A stretch of DNA of 38,327 bases from Bacteroidales bacterium (GCA_024400815.1 JAKSMD010000009.1:1-38327), one strand, 5' to 3'. Positions 1 to 9,137 are shown, counted from the stretch's first letter. Notes: a model not told the origin generated them from the letters alone. Program-made: numbers and translations.

Positions 1-2
1 GC

Positions 3-284
3 TACATGCGGAAGACCTCCCTGAAAGAAGGCTTCGAAAAAGGTCTCGCCGAAGGTGAAGCCAAAGGACTCGCCGAAGGCAAGGCCGAAGGCAAAGCGGA
101 AGGATTCGCCGAAGGTGAAGCTAAAGGACTCGCCGAAGGTGAAGCTAAAGGACTCGCCGAAGGTGAAGCTAAAGGCAAAGCCGAGGCCCGACTTGCTATG
201 GCAAAATCATTGCTGGAACAAGGCGTTGACATTGAAGTCATCACCAAGGCCACCGGCCTGACAGCCGAGGAAATCAGCCGTTGA
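3..284 (+). CDS. 3' end of Rpn/PD-(D/E)XK nuclease-transposase family protein (partial)
   Basis: Only the last 93 codons are present; the gene begins before the window. The reading frame is open from the first full codon (position 3) to TGA at 282-284. The visible part starts with YMRKTSLKEGFEKG, continues as alternating Gly-Leu-Ala-Glu and Gly-Glu-Ala-Lys octapeptides, and ends in a short helical tail with SLLEQGVDIEVITKATGLT. This layout, a charged EGxAKG repeat followed by an (I/V)xxITGLS-like tail, is the usual C-terminus of Rpn-family recombination-promoting nucleases and PD-(D/E)XK family putative transposases in Bacteroidota. The catalytic domain is outside the window, so the family call is an inference from the tail alone. 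The repeat is encoded by near-identical 24-bp units, which suggests slippage or recombination changes its length. Confidence 0.6.
   Translation, partial: YMRKTSLKEGFEKGLAEGEAKGLAEGKAEGKAEGFAEGEAKGLAEGEAKGLAEGEAKGKAEARLAMAKSLLEQGVDIEVITKATGLTAEEISR
85..180 (+). repeat. In-frame 24-bp tandem repeat (GLAEGEAK units)
   Basis: A 24-bp unit, ggactcgccgaaggtgaagc plus taaa, is repeated back to back between about 127 and 175, with a diverged copy at about 66-89 and shorter 12-bp variants (GKAEGKAEGFAE) in between. The unit length is a multiple of three, so gain or loss of a copy keeps the reading frame of the nuclease-like protein. The units at 127-175 are identical at the DNA level, which points to recent duplication. 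Confidence 0.75.
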
Positions 285-471
285 CCTTTTTACCTTCGGC
301 TGCCATTGGCCTTTCGGGAGTTACCACTTGAAACCTGAAACTTGAAACTTTGACCATTGACTTTGACTTTTTTGCCCCCCCTACATTTCTACTTCTCTAC
401 TTTTGGAACCATTGACTTTTTGGAGTCCCCTACTTGTCACGTCTCCTCTCCACAGCGCAAAATGTCTCCAT
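285..471. repeat. Gene-free gap with short-word repeats
   Basis: No gene is seen. The gap holds words that recur elsewhere in the window: a heptamer run CTTGAAA/CCTGAAA/CTTGAAA at 327-348, followed by TTGACCATTGACTTTGAC, then pyrimidine-rich tract and TTTTTGGAGTCCCC at about 417-430. The 15-base word ccacttgaaacctga (324-338) recurs exactly, inverted, at 31454-31468. Confidence 0.65.
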
Positions 472-1659
472 CTAGTCCACTTCGAGCAGTAGCCCTTTGA
501 GGTAATCGCCTTCGGGATGATAAATGTTCACTGGATGGTCGAGGGCATGCTGCAACTGATGGATGATGCGCACATTCTTGTGCTCTAAGGCAGCAGCAGA
601 GAAAGCAATCGTTTTGAAATCGTCAATGCTGATAGCTTGAGAGCAGGAGAAAGTAAACAGGAGTCCGCCCGACGTCAATTTCTGCATCGCTTTGCGATTG
701 ATATTGCGATATCCTTTAATACCTTGTTCCTTGACACGATGGTGTTTAGCGAAGGCCGGCGGATCAAGTACGATAAAGTCATAGGCACCATCGGGCATAT
801 CATCCAAGAACTTGAACACATCCTCACAATAGGAGGAATGGCGGCGAACAGCTTCTTCACCCAGCAGGGCGATATTGGCGTCCGTAAGTTCAATGGCTTT
901 ACGGGAGATATCGACAGAATCCACATGTTGAGCACCTCCGCGCAATGCGTAAGCAGAAAAGCCGCCCGAGTAGCAGAACATATTGAGCACGCGATGGCCT
1001 TTGGCCAACTCGCCAACCATTTTGCGACTGTCGCGCTGATCCAAAAAGAAACCCGTTTTCTGCCCGCCCGGGATGTCAATATGGAAGCCCACCCCATTTT
1101 CGCGTCCCACGATTTCAGCAATTTCGCCATAAAGCAGTTCATCTTCAAATTTGCATTCATCCGAATCTGCCAAGGTGAGTGCGCTTTTATTATAAATAGA
1201 TTTTATATTCGGGAAGAGGTCGCGCAGGATTTGCACGAACATCTCTTTCAGCAAGTACATCCCATAGGAATGGAATTGAAGCACGGCATTGCCATCATAG
1301 ACATCAATAATGAGTCCTGGCAGCCCGTCGCCCTCTCCATTGATCAGTCGAAACATGGTGGTATCGGGATTATTCACCAAGCCAAGCGTTTCGCGCAACT
1401 GCAGGGCTGCGGCCACCTTGTTTTTCCAAAATGCGAAGTCAGGCAACTTTTGCTCAAAGCTGAACACGCGCACGGCGATACTGCTGTCGTGAAAATGCCC
1501 CATCGCCAAGAAATGGCCATCATGGTCGCAAACCTCAACTACATCGCCATTTTGAATATCGCGGTCCACCTTGGCCACCGCGCCAGAAAAGACCCAGGGA
1601 TGGAAACGCAACAGCGATTTTTCTTTCCCTCTGTGGAGAATAACTTTTTTCATTGCCAT
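472..1659 (-). CDS. rlmI: Class I SAM-dependent rRNA methyltransferase, RlmI family (23S rRNA m5C)
   Basis: The 395-residue product has the size and layout of RlmI, which methylates C1962 of 23S rRNA (E. coli numbering) with S-adenosylmethionine. An N-terminal PUA-type RNA-binding domain (about residues 4-80, with FHPWVFSGAV) is followed by a central domain and a Rossmann methyltransferase domain. Motif I is NMFCYSGGFSAYAL near residue 225, the DPP motif is VLDPPAFAKH near 297, and FSCS near 338 holds the likely catalytic cysteine. An alternative ATG two codons downstream (MKKVIL) is equally plausible. A TAnnTTTG box 20 bases upstream supports a start here. It is transcribed divergently from the helicase gene. 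The paralog RlmK/L or other m5C enzymes cannot be excluded by eye, but length and PUA favour RlmI. Confidence 0.87.
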   Translation of the reverse strand: MAMKKVILHRGKEKSLLRFHPWVFSGAVAKVDRDIQNGDVVEVCDHDGHFLAMGHFHDSSIAVRVFSFEQKLPDFAFWKNKVAAALQLRETLGLVNNPDTTMFRLINGEGDGLPGLIIDVYDGNAVLQFHSYGMYLLKEMFVQILRDLFPNIKSIYNKSALTLADSDECKFEDELLYGEIAEIVGRENGVGFHIDIPGGQKTGFFLDQRDSRKMVGELAKGHRVLNMFCYSGGFSAYALRGGAQHVDSVDISRKAIELTDANIALLGEEAVRRHSSYCEDVFKFLDDMPDGAYDFIVLDPPAFAKHHRVKEQGIKGYRNINRKAMQKLTSGGLLFTFSCSQAISIDDFKTIAFSAAALEHKNVRIIHQLQHALDHPVNIYHPEGDYLKGLLLEVD

Positions 1660-1678
1660 ACATTTTAGAAAAGAGCGG

Positions 1679-1686
1679 CAAAAATA
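1679..1686 (-). promoter_or_regulatory. -7 box (TATTTTTG) of rlmI
   Basis: Read on the minus strand this is TATTTTTG, matching TAnnTTTG. It lies about 20 bases before the rlmI start, giving a leader of roughly 12 bases. No clear TTTG -33 element was found. Confidence 0.6.
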
Positions 1687-1716
1687 GCAAAAAAGTAAGC
1701 ATGCCCATAATTTTAG

Positions 1717-1724
1717 TACTTTTG
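1717..1724 (+). promoter_or_regulatory. -7 box (TACTTTTG) of helicase gene
   Basis: TACTTTTG followed by CCGCC lies 20 bases upstream of the GTG start of the helicase gene and forms a divergent pair with the rlmI promoter. The -33 element is not obvious. Confidence 0.6.
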
Positions 1725-1744
1725 CCGCCTATTTTTTACAGCAA

Positions 1745-3637
1745 GTGAAATCGACAGAATCCATACAGAAGCAGTTGCAACTTCTCCGATTAGAGCGAGA
1801 TTACGACCGGAAGTCCTTTGAGGAGAATTTTAAGGCCGCCATCAAGCACAGTTACAACAATAGCAATTGCTGGTTTCCCATCCAGGTGGGCAATGGTTTC
1901 TACAACGCCCTCAACCAATTCGTGATAGAGGTTGAATATGCTGGTCCTTACGCATTAAGTCAGGACAGCGAATTTGAACCGGGCAAGTCGGTTTCTTTTT
2001 TTTACCAAGAGTCCGATAAGAACGGCAGCGTCAAAGTATTGCCCGACACCTGCTTTATCCAACGGGTGCAAAATCGGACCATGCAACTATCCGTATCAGA
2101 CCCATCTTTTCCAATACTACTCAACCGGTTGGCCGAAAAGAACACGCTCGGCATGCAATTAGGTATTGACGAGACGACCTACCAGGTGATGGAAAGTTCA
2201 CTGCTGAAAGTCATGGATTGGGACAGCGAGAAATGGATGCATCTTCGAGAGGCGCTCATTGGCGATCTGCCGCCGACCGTCCGCGAGCTGCCGAAGTTAT
2301 CGTTTCCGCTCTTAAATCGCAGTCAGCACGACGCGGTGCAGCAGATTGTGGAGGCGCGCGAAGTCGCCATCGTACATGGTCCACCGGGCACGGGCAAGAC
2401 GACCACCTTGGTGGAAGCCATCATAGAGACCACGCGTCGCGAGCCGCAGGTGCTGGTGTGCGCGCCGAGCAATGCCGCCATCGACTGGTTATGCGAATTG
2501 CTGCTCCACCGCGGCATCAACGTGCTGCGCGTAGGCAATCCCCTCCGCATCAACAAACCCTTGTTGGGCTGCACCTACGAGCATCATTACGCAGAGCATC
2601 CCGACTATCCTGAGTTGTGGAGCATTCGCAAGCTCATCCGCGACATCAACAGCACGCAATCCTACTCCAAACAAAAACACAACCAATTACAACGACTGCA
2701 CCACCGTGCCGACGAATTGGAGATGAAAATCCACGAGGAGATTCTGCAAAATGCGGAAGTCATCGCCTGCACGCTCATTGGTAGTGCCAATCGGGTGCTC
2801 GACTACCGGCATTTCGGCACCGTCTTCATCGACGAAGCCACACAGGCCTTGGAGGCAGCCTGTTGGACCGCCATCTTGAAAGCCGATCGGGTTATCTTCG
2901 CAGGCGACCATCAGCAGTTGCCGCCCACCATCAAGTGCCCCGCTGCCGCCCGCAATGGGCTGGAGACCACCCTCATGCAGAAAATCGTTCACCAGCAACC
3001 GCAAGTGGTAACCCTTTTAGACACCCAATACCGCATGAACCGACAAATCATGACCTTCTCGTCCAATTGGTTCTACGAAGGCAAGTTGAAAGCCGCCCCT
3101 GAGGTGGCCAATCGCACCTTGGCGCCATGGGACTGTCCCTTAGTGTGGGTTGATACCAGCAACTGCCATTTTTCAGAAAAGACCAACGCATCGCAAAGTC
3201 GCCTCAACCGCGAGGAAGCCAAGTTACTCATAGAGATCTTGAAAGACTATGTGCGTCAAATGTTCTTAGACCGTTCACTGATGGAGCAGACCACTTACGG
3301 AATCATTTCGCCCTACAAGGCGCAAATCGGCATCCTGCGGCATCTGGTCAGCAAAAGCCACACTTTAGCCCCCATCCGCAACCGCATTGCCGTCAACACG
3401 GTAGATGGATTCCAAGGGCAAGAGCGCGACATCATCCTCATCAGCATGGTGCGCGACAACGACGAAGGGGCCATCGGTTTCCTAAAAGATTTGCGACGCA
3501 TGAATGTCGCCATCACGCGAGCCAAACTCAAACTCATCGTTATCGGCAATTGCGCCACCCTATCGCAAACACCTTTTTATCAAGAATTGTTGCAATATTT
3601 CTACGAGAATGGCCTGGTGAAAAGCGCCTTCCAATAG
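1745..3637 (+). CDS. Superfamily 1B DNA/RNA helicase, UPF1/IGHMBP2-like AAA domain protein
   Basis: The 630-residue protein is a stand-alone UPF1-like SF1 helicase of a type common in Bacteroidota. After an N-terminal beta-barrel-like region (about 1-180), the helicase core shows motif I GPPGTGKT at 212-219, motif II DEATQAL near residue 364 (DEAxQ, as in UPF1-like enzymes), motif III GDHQQLPPT, motif IV-like QYRMN, motif V VDGFQGQERD and motif VI RRMNVAITRAK. All core motifs look intact, so ATP-driven unwinding of nucleic acid is expected; the substrate is unknown. The start is GTG, just downstream of a TAnnTTTG box; no in-frame ATG offers a better N-terminus. It is not next to recombination or defence genes, so its role cannot be read from context. 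Confidence 0.88.
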   Translation: MKSTESIQKQLQLLRLERDYDRKSFEENFKAAIKHSYNNSNCWFPIQVGNGFYNALNQFVIEVEYAGPYALSQDSEFEPGKSVSFFYQESDKNGSVKVLPDTCFIQRVQNRTMQLSVSDPSFPILLNRLAEKNTLGMQLGIDETTYQVMESSLLKVMDWDSEKWMHLREALIGDLPPTVRELPKLSFPLLNRSQHDAVQQIVEAREVAIVHGPPGTGKTTTLVEAIIETTRREPQVLVCAPSNAAIDWLCELLLHRGINVLRVGNPLRINKPLLGCTYEHHYAEHPDYPELWSIRKLIRDINSTQSYSKQKHNQLQRLHHRADELEMKIHEEILQNAEVIACTLIGSANRVLDYRHFGTVFIDEATQALEAACWTAILKADRVIFAGDHQQLPPTIKCPAAARNGLETTLMQKIVHQQPQVVTLLDTQYRMNRQIMTFSSNWFYEGKLKAAPEVANRTLAPWDCPLVWVDTSNCHFSEKTNASQSRLNREEAKLLIEILKDYVRQMFLDRSLMEQTTYGIISPYKAQIGILRHLVSKSHTLAPIRNRIAVNTVDGFQGQERDIILISMVRDNDEGAIGFLKDLRRMNVAITRAKLKLIVIGNCATLSQTPFYQELLQYFYENGLVKSAFQ

Positions 3638-3718
3638 GTTCTTAAAAACATCCCCAAAACACTATTATCAACTCCTAAAACAACTTTTTTCAGTCAACAC
3701 ATCGTTCACTATTTTTTG

Positions 3719-3726
3719 TATCTTTG
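3719..3726 (+). promoter_or_regulatory. -7 box (TATCTTTG) of BatA-domain gene
   Basis: TATCTTTG followed by CGGCCC lies 21 bases before the ATG at 3748. Its presence argues against the in-frame TTG at 3724 as the start, because that codon would sit inside the promoter. Confidence 0.65.
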
Positions 3727-3747
3727 CGGCCCTTAATTGTAAACAAC

Positions 3748-5814
3748 ATGGCTTTTGCAAATCCATTACTTCTTATAGGCCTTGTGGCCATACTCGTTCC
3801 CATCATCATTCATCTGTTCAACTTCAGACGATACAAAACCATATATTTCTCCAATGTGAAAATGTTGGAAGACATCAAGAAAAAGACCCGCCGGGAACAG
3901 ACCCTCCAACAGCTCGTCGTCCTTGCCCTTCGGATCCTCGGCATCGCGGCTTTGGTGTTAGCCTTTGCGCAGCCGTTCATTCCAACCCAGAACATGAAGA
4001 GCAAAAACGGCAACTTGGTTACCATTTTTTTGGATAACTCCTACTCTATGGAAGCCAACAGCAAAGAGGGGTCCATTCTTTACGATGCTGTTGACGCCGC
4101 CAAAAGCATCGTCAATGCCTTCAGTTTTTCCGCCGACTTCGTGCTGACCACGCAAGATTTCACAGGCGAGGAGTCCCATGTCCTCAATAAAGATCAAATG
4201 TTAGAACTGCTGGACAAAATCCAAGTATCTCCCAACAGTCACTCTTTCCAAGACATTTTGACTTTTGAAAAAAACAGTTGCGTGGATTCCCACAAAGGCA
4301 ATATTATTCATTACTACATTTCCGATTTCCAAAAAAACAATTTTGATATTGCGAAACTGAAAACAGACAGCGCCACCGCCACCTTCCTGATTCCGATGCC
4401 CACCAACGAAAGCAACAACATCGGCATCGACAGCTGCTGGTTTTTATCCCCTGTTTTCAAAGTGGGCAATCAAGTCACCCTCTTTGTACGCATTCATAAT
4501 TATGGTAAAGAGGAAGTCAACAAGATACCCGTAAAACTTTATGTGAACGACAAGCAGAAAGCCGTTGCCGCCATCGATTTGCAAGCGGGGGCGTTCACCG
4601 ACTGCCGTATGGTCTATAACATTGAGACCGTCGGCACGCAATGTGCGCGCATCGTTTTAGAAGATGCCCCTATCACCTTCGACGATCAACTGTTCTTCAC
4701 CTACGAAGTATCTGACAACACCAACATTATGGCTATTCAAGACAAGGAAACCAACCGTTTCTTGTATGCATTGTATGGTAAAGATTCCGTTTTCAACTAC
4801 CAATCCACAACTTACAACCAAGTCAACTACACCGAGTTGAAGCAATGCGAGGTGGCCATTTTGAGCGAAGTGCCGCAAATTTCCACTGGCATGGCAGACG
4901 AGTTGAGCAAATTCGTCAATGGCGGCGGCACCCTATTGGTTTTACCCGCAAAAGAAAATGACAAGAGCATCAATCAATTCTTGAGCAGTCTGGGCGTCGG
5001 CAGTTATGGTTCCTTGGTAAAAAAAGAATTGAAGTGCAGCAACATCAATCAAGAGAGCATGTACTTCAAAGGCGCATTGGAAAGCCAATCTGAAAAATTG
5101 GACATGCCCACCACCCTACAGCACTACACCATTGGCGGCAGCCGTTCTGGCAGCGAAATCATCATGTCTTTAGAAAATGGCGACCCAATGTTAGCAGCAT
5201 ACAACATCGGCAAGGGCAAGGTCGTCCTTTCCGCTGTAGCCATGAATGACGATTTCGGCAATGCCCACCGCCACGCCTTGTTCTTCGTGCCTTTGCACAA
5301 CATCGGCATCATGAGTTCCATCCAAAGCAAACTCTACAATGTCATTGGCGTTGACCCCATGCAGACCATCTCCTTGAAGAGCAACACCGGCGATGGCAGC
5401 ATCTCCCTGAAAGCAAGAAATTCAAAAGAAGAATTTATTCCAGAACAACGCAGTCTCGGCAACGAAACCGCATTATACTTCCACGACCAAGTTCACGACA
5501 GCGGATTGTATGACATCGTCAAAGACGGCGCTGTAGTGGGCACCTTGGCATTCAATCAGAACCGCCGCGAATCCAATCTTGAAAGCTATGACGACAATGA
5601 ACTCGAAAAGATGGCCAAGTCCTCTGGCGAAAACATCGAGGTGGTCACCCCCGACACAAAGAACATTGCCAAAGCCATTACCGACAAGTTGAACGGCAAA
5701 GCCCTTTGGATGTACTTCATTATATTCTCCCTGCTCTGCTTCTTAACAGAAATCATCCTACTCCGATTCTGGGGAAAACCAAAAATCAACAAAAACGAAG
5801 AATCAGCGGCCTAA
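3748..5814 (+). CDS. BatA N-terminal domain-containing membrane protein with vWA-like region
   Basis: The product is about 688 residues. It opens with the BatA-type N-terminus (ANPLLLIGLVAILVPIIIHLF, one membrane segment), then FRRYKTIYFSNV and RREQTLQQ, and a second membrane segment at about 53-77. A von Willebrand-like region begins near residue 91 with FLDNSYSM, where DxSxS is the metal-binding MIDAS motif. A long periplasmic region with FVNGGGTLLVLP (glutamine-amidotransferase-like segment) follows, and a last membrane helix lies near the C-terminus (ALWMYFIIFSLLCFLTEIIL). Relatives in Bacteroidota belong to aerotolerance (Bat) loci, but here no MoxR, BatB or BatD neighbour is present, so it is probably one of the free-standing BatA-domain proteins of unknown role. 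The start at 3748 is chosen over an upstream TTG that lies inside the promoter box. Confidence 0.85.
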   Translation: MAFANPLLLIGLVAILVPIIIHLFNFRRYKTIYFSNVKMLEDIKKKTRREQTLQQLVVLALRILGIAALVLAFAQPFIPTQNMKSKNGNLVTIFLDNSYSMEANSKEGSILYDAVDAAKSIVNAFSFSADFVLTTQDFTGEESHVLNKDQMLELLDKIQVSPNSHSFQDILTFEKNSCVDSHKGNIIHYYISDFQKNNFDIAKLKTDSATATFLIPMPTNESNNIGIDSCWFLSPVFKVGNQVTLFVRIHNYGKEEVNKIPVKLYVNDKQKAVAAIDLQAGAFTDCRMVYNIETVGTQCARIVLEDAPITFDDQLFFTYEVSDNTNIMAIQDKETNRFLYALYGKDSVFNYQSTTYNQVNYTELKQCEVAILSEVPQISTGMADELSKFVNGGGTLLVLPAKENDKSINQFLSSLGVGSYGSLVKKELKCSNINQESMYFKGALESQSEKLDMPTTLQHYTIGGSRSGSEIIMSLENGDPMLAAYNIGKGKVVLSAVAMNDDFGNAHRHALFFVPLHNIGIMSSIQSKLYNVIGVDPMQTISLKSNTGDGSISLKARNSKEEFIPEQRSLGNETALYFHDQVHDSGLYDIVKDGAVVGTLAFNQNRRESNLESYDDNELEKMAKSSGENIEVVTPDTKNIAKAITDKLNGKALWMYFIIFSLLCFLTEIILLRFWGKPKINKNEESAA

Positions 5815-5883
5815 TTTGGGCATGCTCCCATCGCCAAACCGCCAACAAAACAGATCACTCTAACATTTTAAACCCAATAAAAA

Positions 5884-7344
5884 ATGAACACTGAACTTTT
5901 AAAACTCTACCCGCACGATTTGTGGGAAAATTTCGGAAATCTTTGCGACGCTCCGCATCCTTCCAAACACGAAGAAGCAGCCTTGGCTTGGGCCAAAGGT
6001 TGGGCTAAAGAACACAACATCCAAGTTGAACAAGACAAAACCGGCAACTTGCTGTTCACCATCCCTGCCACTAAAGGCATGGAAGACAGAACGCCAGTTA
6101 TCTTGCAAGGCCATATCGACATGGTTCCTCAAGCTGATAGCGACAAGAAGCACGACTTCCTCAAAGATCCTATCGAACCGATTATCGATAACGGCTGGGT
6201 ACGCGCCAACAAGACCACATTAGGCGCTGACAACGGTGTAGGCGTATGCGCTGCTATGGCTTGCGCTACCACCAAAGGCGTAAAACACGGTCCACTGGAA
6301 ATCCTCGTCACCGTTGACGAAGAGACTGGTATGACTGGCGCTGAAGGTTTGAAGAAGGGATTTGTAAAGGGCAAAATTCTCATCAACCTCGACTCTGAAA
6401 CCGAAGGCGAACTCTATGTAGGTTGCGCCGGCGGTTTGGATGCCAACTTCGAACGCAAATATACGACGGTCGCCACCCCTGAAGACATGAAGGGCTTCAA
6501 ATTCATCGTTACTGGCCTTCACGGTGGCCACTCCGGCATGGACATCAACTTGGGACGCGCCAACGCCAACAAGATTGCCGTCCGCTTCCTGACCAAGGCC
6601 ATCAACGACTTCGATGCCTGCATCGCCTCCATCGATGGTGGTGGTTTGCGCAACGCCATTCCACGCGAAGCTACGGCCATCCTCGCCGTTCCAGCAAAGA
6701 AAGCCACCGCTTTCAAGAACTTCGCCAAGAAATTCGAAACGATGGTCAAAGCCGAATTCTCCGCTACAGAAGAAAATCTTGCCGTCAGCGTGAAGGCGGT
6801 TGATACCCCTGCAAAAGTTATCCGCGAAAAAGCCGTCAGACAATTCCTCGGTATGATTTTCGCTATTCCTAACGGCGTGCTTCGCATGAGCGACTCTATG
6901 GAAAACCTCGTGGAAACCTCCAACAACGTAGCCAACTTCAAGGCAGAAAACGGCGTGATGAGCGCTAAATGTCTGCTCCGCAGCTCCGTTGACAGCGCTA
7001 AAGATGCTCTTGGCGACAGAATGAAAGCCATTGCAGAACTCGCAGAATGCGGTCTCGAACTCACAGGCGCTTATCCAGGCTGGAAACCTAATATGGAATC
7101 CCCGATTATGAACACCTGTAGAGAAGTCTATAAGAAGAAATTCAAAACAGAACCTAAGATTATGGCTATCCATGCCGGTTTGGAATGCGGCCTCTTCGGC
7201 GCCTGCTATCCTGACTGGGATATGGTCTCCTTCGGTCCGACCATCGAACACCCGCACTCTCCCGTTGAAAGAGTCAACATCGAGAGCGTCGGCAAATTCT
7301 TCGACTTCCTCACCGAAGTACTGAAAAACGTTCCTGTGAAATAA
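5884..7344 (+). CDS. pepD: Aminoacyl-histidine dipeptidase (peptidase D, M20C)
   Basis: The 486-residue protein matches PepD in length (E. coli 485) and motifs. PepD is a cytosolic zinc dipeptidase that cleaves Xaa-His and many other unblocked dipeptides. Visible zinc ligands are H77 (QGHIDM), D116 (LGADNGVG), E147 (TVDEETGM), D170 (INLDSE) and H458 (IEHPHSP), each offset by exactly three from the E. coli residues as I recall them. D79 would be the catalytic helper. The gene lies 69 bases after the BatA-domain gene, may be read through from it, and ends in a strong hairpin terminator. Nothing is missing. Confidence 0.95.
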   Translation: MNTELLKLYPHDLWENFGNLCDAPHPSKHEEAALAWAKGWAKEHNIQVEQDKTGNLLFTIPATKGMEDRTPVILQGHIDMVPQADSDKKHDFLKDPIEPIIDNGWVRANKTTLGADNGVGVCAAMACATTKGVKHGPLEILVTVDEETGMTGAEGLKKGFVKGKILINLDSETEGELYVGCAGGLDANFERKYTTVATPEDMKGFKFIVTGLHGGHSGMDINLGRANANKIAVRFLTKAINDFDACIASIDGGGLRNAIPREATAILAVPAKKATAFKNFAKKFETMVKAEFSATEENLAVSVKAVDTPAKVIREKAVRQFLGMIFAIPNGVLRMSDSMENLVETSNNVANFKAENGVMSAKCLLRSSVDSAKDALGDRMKAIAELAECGLELTGAYPGWKPNMESPIMNTCREVYKKKFKTEPKIMAIHAGLECGLFGACYPDWDMVSFGPTIEHPHSPVERVNIESVGKFFDFLTEVLKNVPVK

Positions 7345-7362
7345 TCGTTTCTAATAATAACG

Positions 7363-7396
7363 AAAAACGGCTGGCGATAGTCAGCCGTTTTTTTTG
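7363..7396 (+). terminator. Rho-independent terminator of pepD
   Basis: The stem AAAAACGGCTG (7363-7373) pairs with CAGCCGTTTTT (7382-7392) around an 8-base loop, followed by more T residues. It lies 19 bases after the pepD stop. Confidence 0.88.
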
Positions 7397-7600
7397 TCAT
7401 AAAAATCATCTCATCTTATTTCACTCTTAGTTCTTAATATAATGTACCCCGAAGTTCGGACAGAAGGTTAAGAACTGGGAGTTACTTCTATTAACATTAA
7501 ATATTTTAGAGTTTTTCCACTTGAAACTTGAAACTATTAGCCGCTGTCTCGCCCGCGAGTAATTGAGTCGCTAAAGGTACGGCTACGCCATATAGTCAGC
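7397..7600. repeat. Gene-free gap with nested inverted repeat and heptamer words
   Basis: No coding sequence is apparent. A perfect 9-bp inverted repeat, AGTTCTTAA (7429-7437) and TTAAGAACT (7468-7476), encloses a second palindrome CCGAAGTTCGG (7449-7459). Further on, TTTTAGAGT is followed by CTTGAAACTTGAAAC (7520-7534), the heptamer word found in other gaps of this window. Confidence 0.6.
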
Positions 7601-7631
7601 AAAAAGGGAGACCATTGGCCTCCCCTTTTTT
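7601..7631 (-). terminator. Terminator of glyA (hairpin usable on both strands)
   Basis: AAAAAGGGAG (7601-7610) and CTCCCCTTTTTT enclose a stem with CC/GG inner pairs around ATT. Read on the minus strand it lies 23 bases past the glyA stop and ends in CCCTTTTT. On the plus strand it also ends in a T run, so it may stop transcription from both sides. Confidence 0.8.
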
Positions 7632-7653
7632 GCATTATGATTGGACTAGATGA

Positions 7654-8931
7654 TTACCAAGCGAACAATGGTCTGTCGTGCATCATATCATTGACTTGTG
7701 CGCGAACCTTAGCGATAACCTCTTCTGTAGGATTGCAGAGAACGGTATCAATCAAATCCACCACGAATGGCATTTCATTTTCCTTCAAGCCGCGAGTGGT
7801 GATAGCAGGCGTACCCACACGGAGACCAGAGGTCTTGAATGCGCTACGGCTATCAAATGGAACCATATTCTTATTGATGGTGATGTCAGCAGCGACCAAA
7901 GCGTTTTCAGCTTCCTTACCCGTCATATCAGGGAATTTGGTGCGGAGGTCAACGAGCATCAAGTGGTTGTCGGTACCGTTGGAGATCACCTTGTAGCCTT
8001 TATTCATGAAAGCTTCGCACATAACCTTTGCATTCTTCATGACTTGTTGGATATATTGGTCGTAAGTGTCGGTCAAAGCTTCGCCGAGAGCGACAGCCTT
8101 AGCTGCGATAACGTGTTCCAATGGACCGCCTTGGGTGCCTGGGAATACAGCGCTGTCGAGGAGAGCAGACATCTTCTTGATTTCACCCTTCGGTGTAGTT
8201 TTGCCCCAAGGATTGTCAAAATCTTCGCCCATGAGAATCATACCGCCACGAGGTCCACGGAGGGTTTTGTGAGTCGTTGTAGTGACGATGTGGCAATATT
8301 TAACAGCATTATTCAAATAACCTTTAGCGATAAGGCCAGACGGGTGGCTGATGTCGCCCATGAGGATAGCGCCGATTTTGTCAGCGATTTCGCGCATGCG
8401 TACCCAGTCCCAATCACGGCTGTAGGCAGAGCCACCACCGATGATCAATTTCGGACGGAACTCGAGCGCTTTCTTTTCCATATCGTCATAGTCAACCATA
8501 CCGGTTTCTTCTTTGACTTGATAGCCAACGACCTTGTAGTTGATACCAGAGAAGTTAACTGGGGAGCCATGAGAAAGGTGACCGCCGTGGTTGAGGTCCA
8601 TGCCCATGAAAGTGTCGCCTGCGTTGAGGCAAGCCAAGAATACTGCCATGTTGGCTTGTGCGCCAGAGTGCGGTTGAACATTTGCCCAGCATGCGCCGTA
8701 AAGTTCTTTAGCACGTGCGATAGCGATGGTTTCGCTTTGGTCAACGATTTGGCAACCGCCATAATAACGTTTTCCTGGATAACCTTCAGCGTACTTATTA
8801 GTCATCACGGAACCCATAGCTTCCATAACTTGAGGGCTCACGAAGTTTTCTGAAGCAATCAATTCAATGCCATTGGTTTGGCGTTGACGTTCTTGTTCAA
8901 TAAGATTGAAAATTTGTTCGTCTCTTTTCAT
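7654..8931 (-). CDS. glyA: Serine hydroxymethyltransferase
   Basis: The 425-residue product is a full-length GlyA, the PLP enzyme that interconverts serine plus tetrahydrofolate with glycine plus methylene-tetrahydrofolate in the cytosol. Visible motifs are [10 protein letters not shown] near 23-32, [14 protein letters not shown] near 46-59, and the PLP-lysine segment [14 protein letters not shown] with K222. The canonical VDMAHxAGL segment reads GDISHPSGL here (about 192-200), a variant I associate with Bacteroidota GlyA. It has its own promoter (divergent with the DUF349 gene) and terminator, so it is probably monocistronic. Confidence 0.96.
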   Translation of the reverse strand: MKRDEQIFNLIEQERQRQTNGIELIASENFVSPQVMEAMGSVMTNKYAEGYPGKRYYGGCQIVDQSETIAIARAKELYGACWANVQPHSGAQANMAVFLACLNAGDTFMGMDLNHGGHLSHGSPVNFSGINYKVVGYQVKEETGMVDYDDMEKKALEFRPKLIIGGGSAYSRDWDWVRMREIADKIGAILMGDISHPSGLIAKGYLNNAVKYCHIVTTTTHKTLRGPRGGMILMGEDFDNPWGKTTPKGEIKKMSALLDSAVFPGTQGGPLEHVIAAKAVALGEALTDTYDQYIQQVMKNAKVMCEAFMNKGYKVISNGTDNHLMLVDLRTKFPDMTGKEAENALVAADITINKNMVPFDSRSAFKTSGLRVGTPAITTRGLKENEMPFVVDLIDTVLCNPTEEVIAKVRAQVNDMMHDRPLFAW

Positions 8932-8990
8932 ACTTTAAATATGTAAATTATTGATTTATAAATAAAACTACATTAGTAAAAACAAGGTCG

Positions 8991-8998
8991 CAAAGATA
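8991..8998 (-). promoter_or_regulatory. -7 box (TATCTTTG) of glyA
   Basis: The minus strand reads TATATCTTTGCGACC. The TAnnTTTG match lies about 60 bases upstream of the glyA start, leaving an AT-rich leader of about 50 bases. Confidence 0.65.
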
Positions 8999-9067
8999 TA
9001 AAAAATATATCAATTGAGGATGAAATTTTAATGGGATTTTAGGGTGCTGAAATCACGAAATTTTATG

Positions 9068-9075
9068 TATGTTTG
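9068..9075 (+). promoter_or_regulatory. -7 box (TATGTTTG) of DUF349 gene
   Basis: TATGTTTG followed by CCGCC lies 63 bases before the ATG at 9138, forming a divergent promoter region with glyA. Confidence 0.6.
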
Positions 9076-9137
9076 CCGCCTGTTTTTAACAACAAAATTT
9101 ATTATCCTATTTTATTATTCTAAACCTAAAAAATTTT

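Noticed and set aside
637..1668. Long open frame of 343 codons opposite the rlmI gene
   Set aside because: It mirrors rlmI on the other strand; the minus-strand frame has clear methyltransferase motifs and a promoter, this one has none.
7678..8853. Open frame of 391 codons opposite glyA
   Set aside because: glyA on the other strand has all motifs, a promoter and a terminator.
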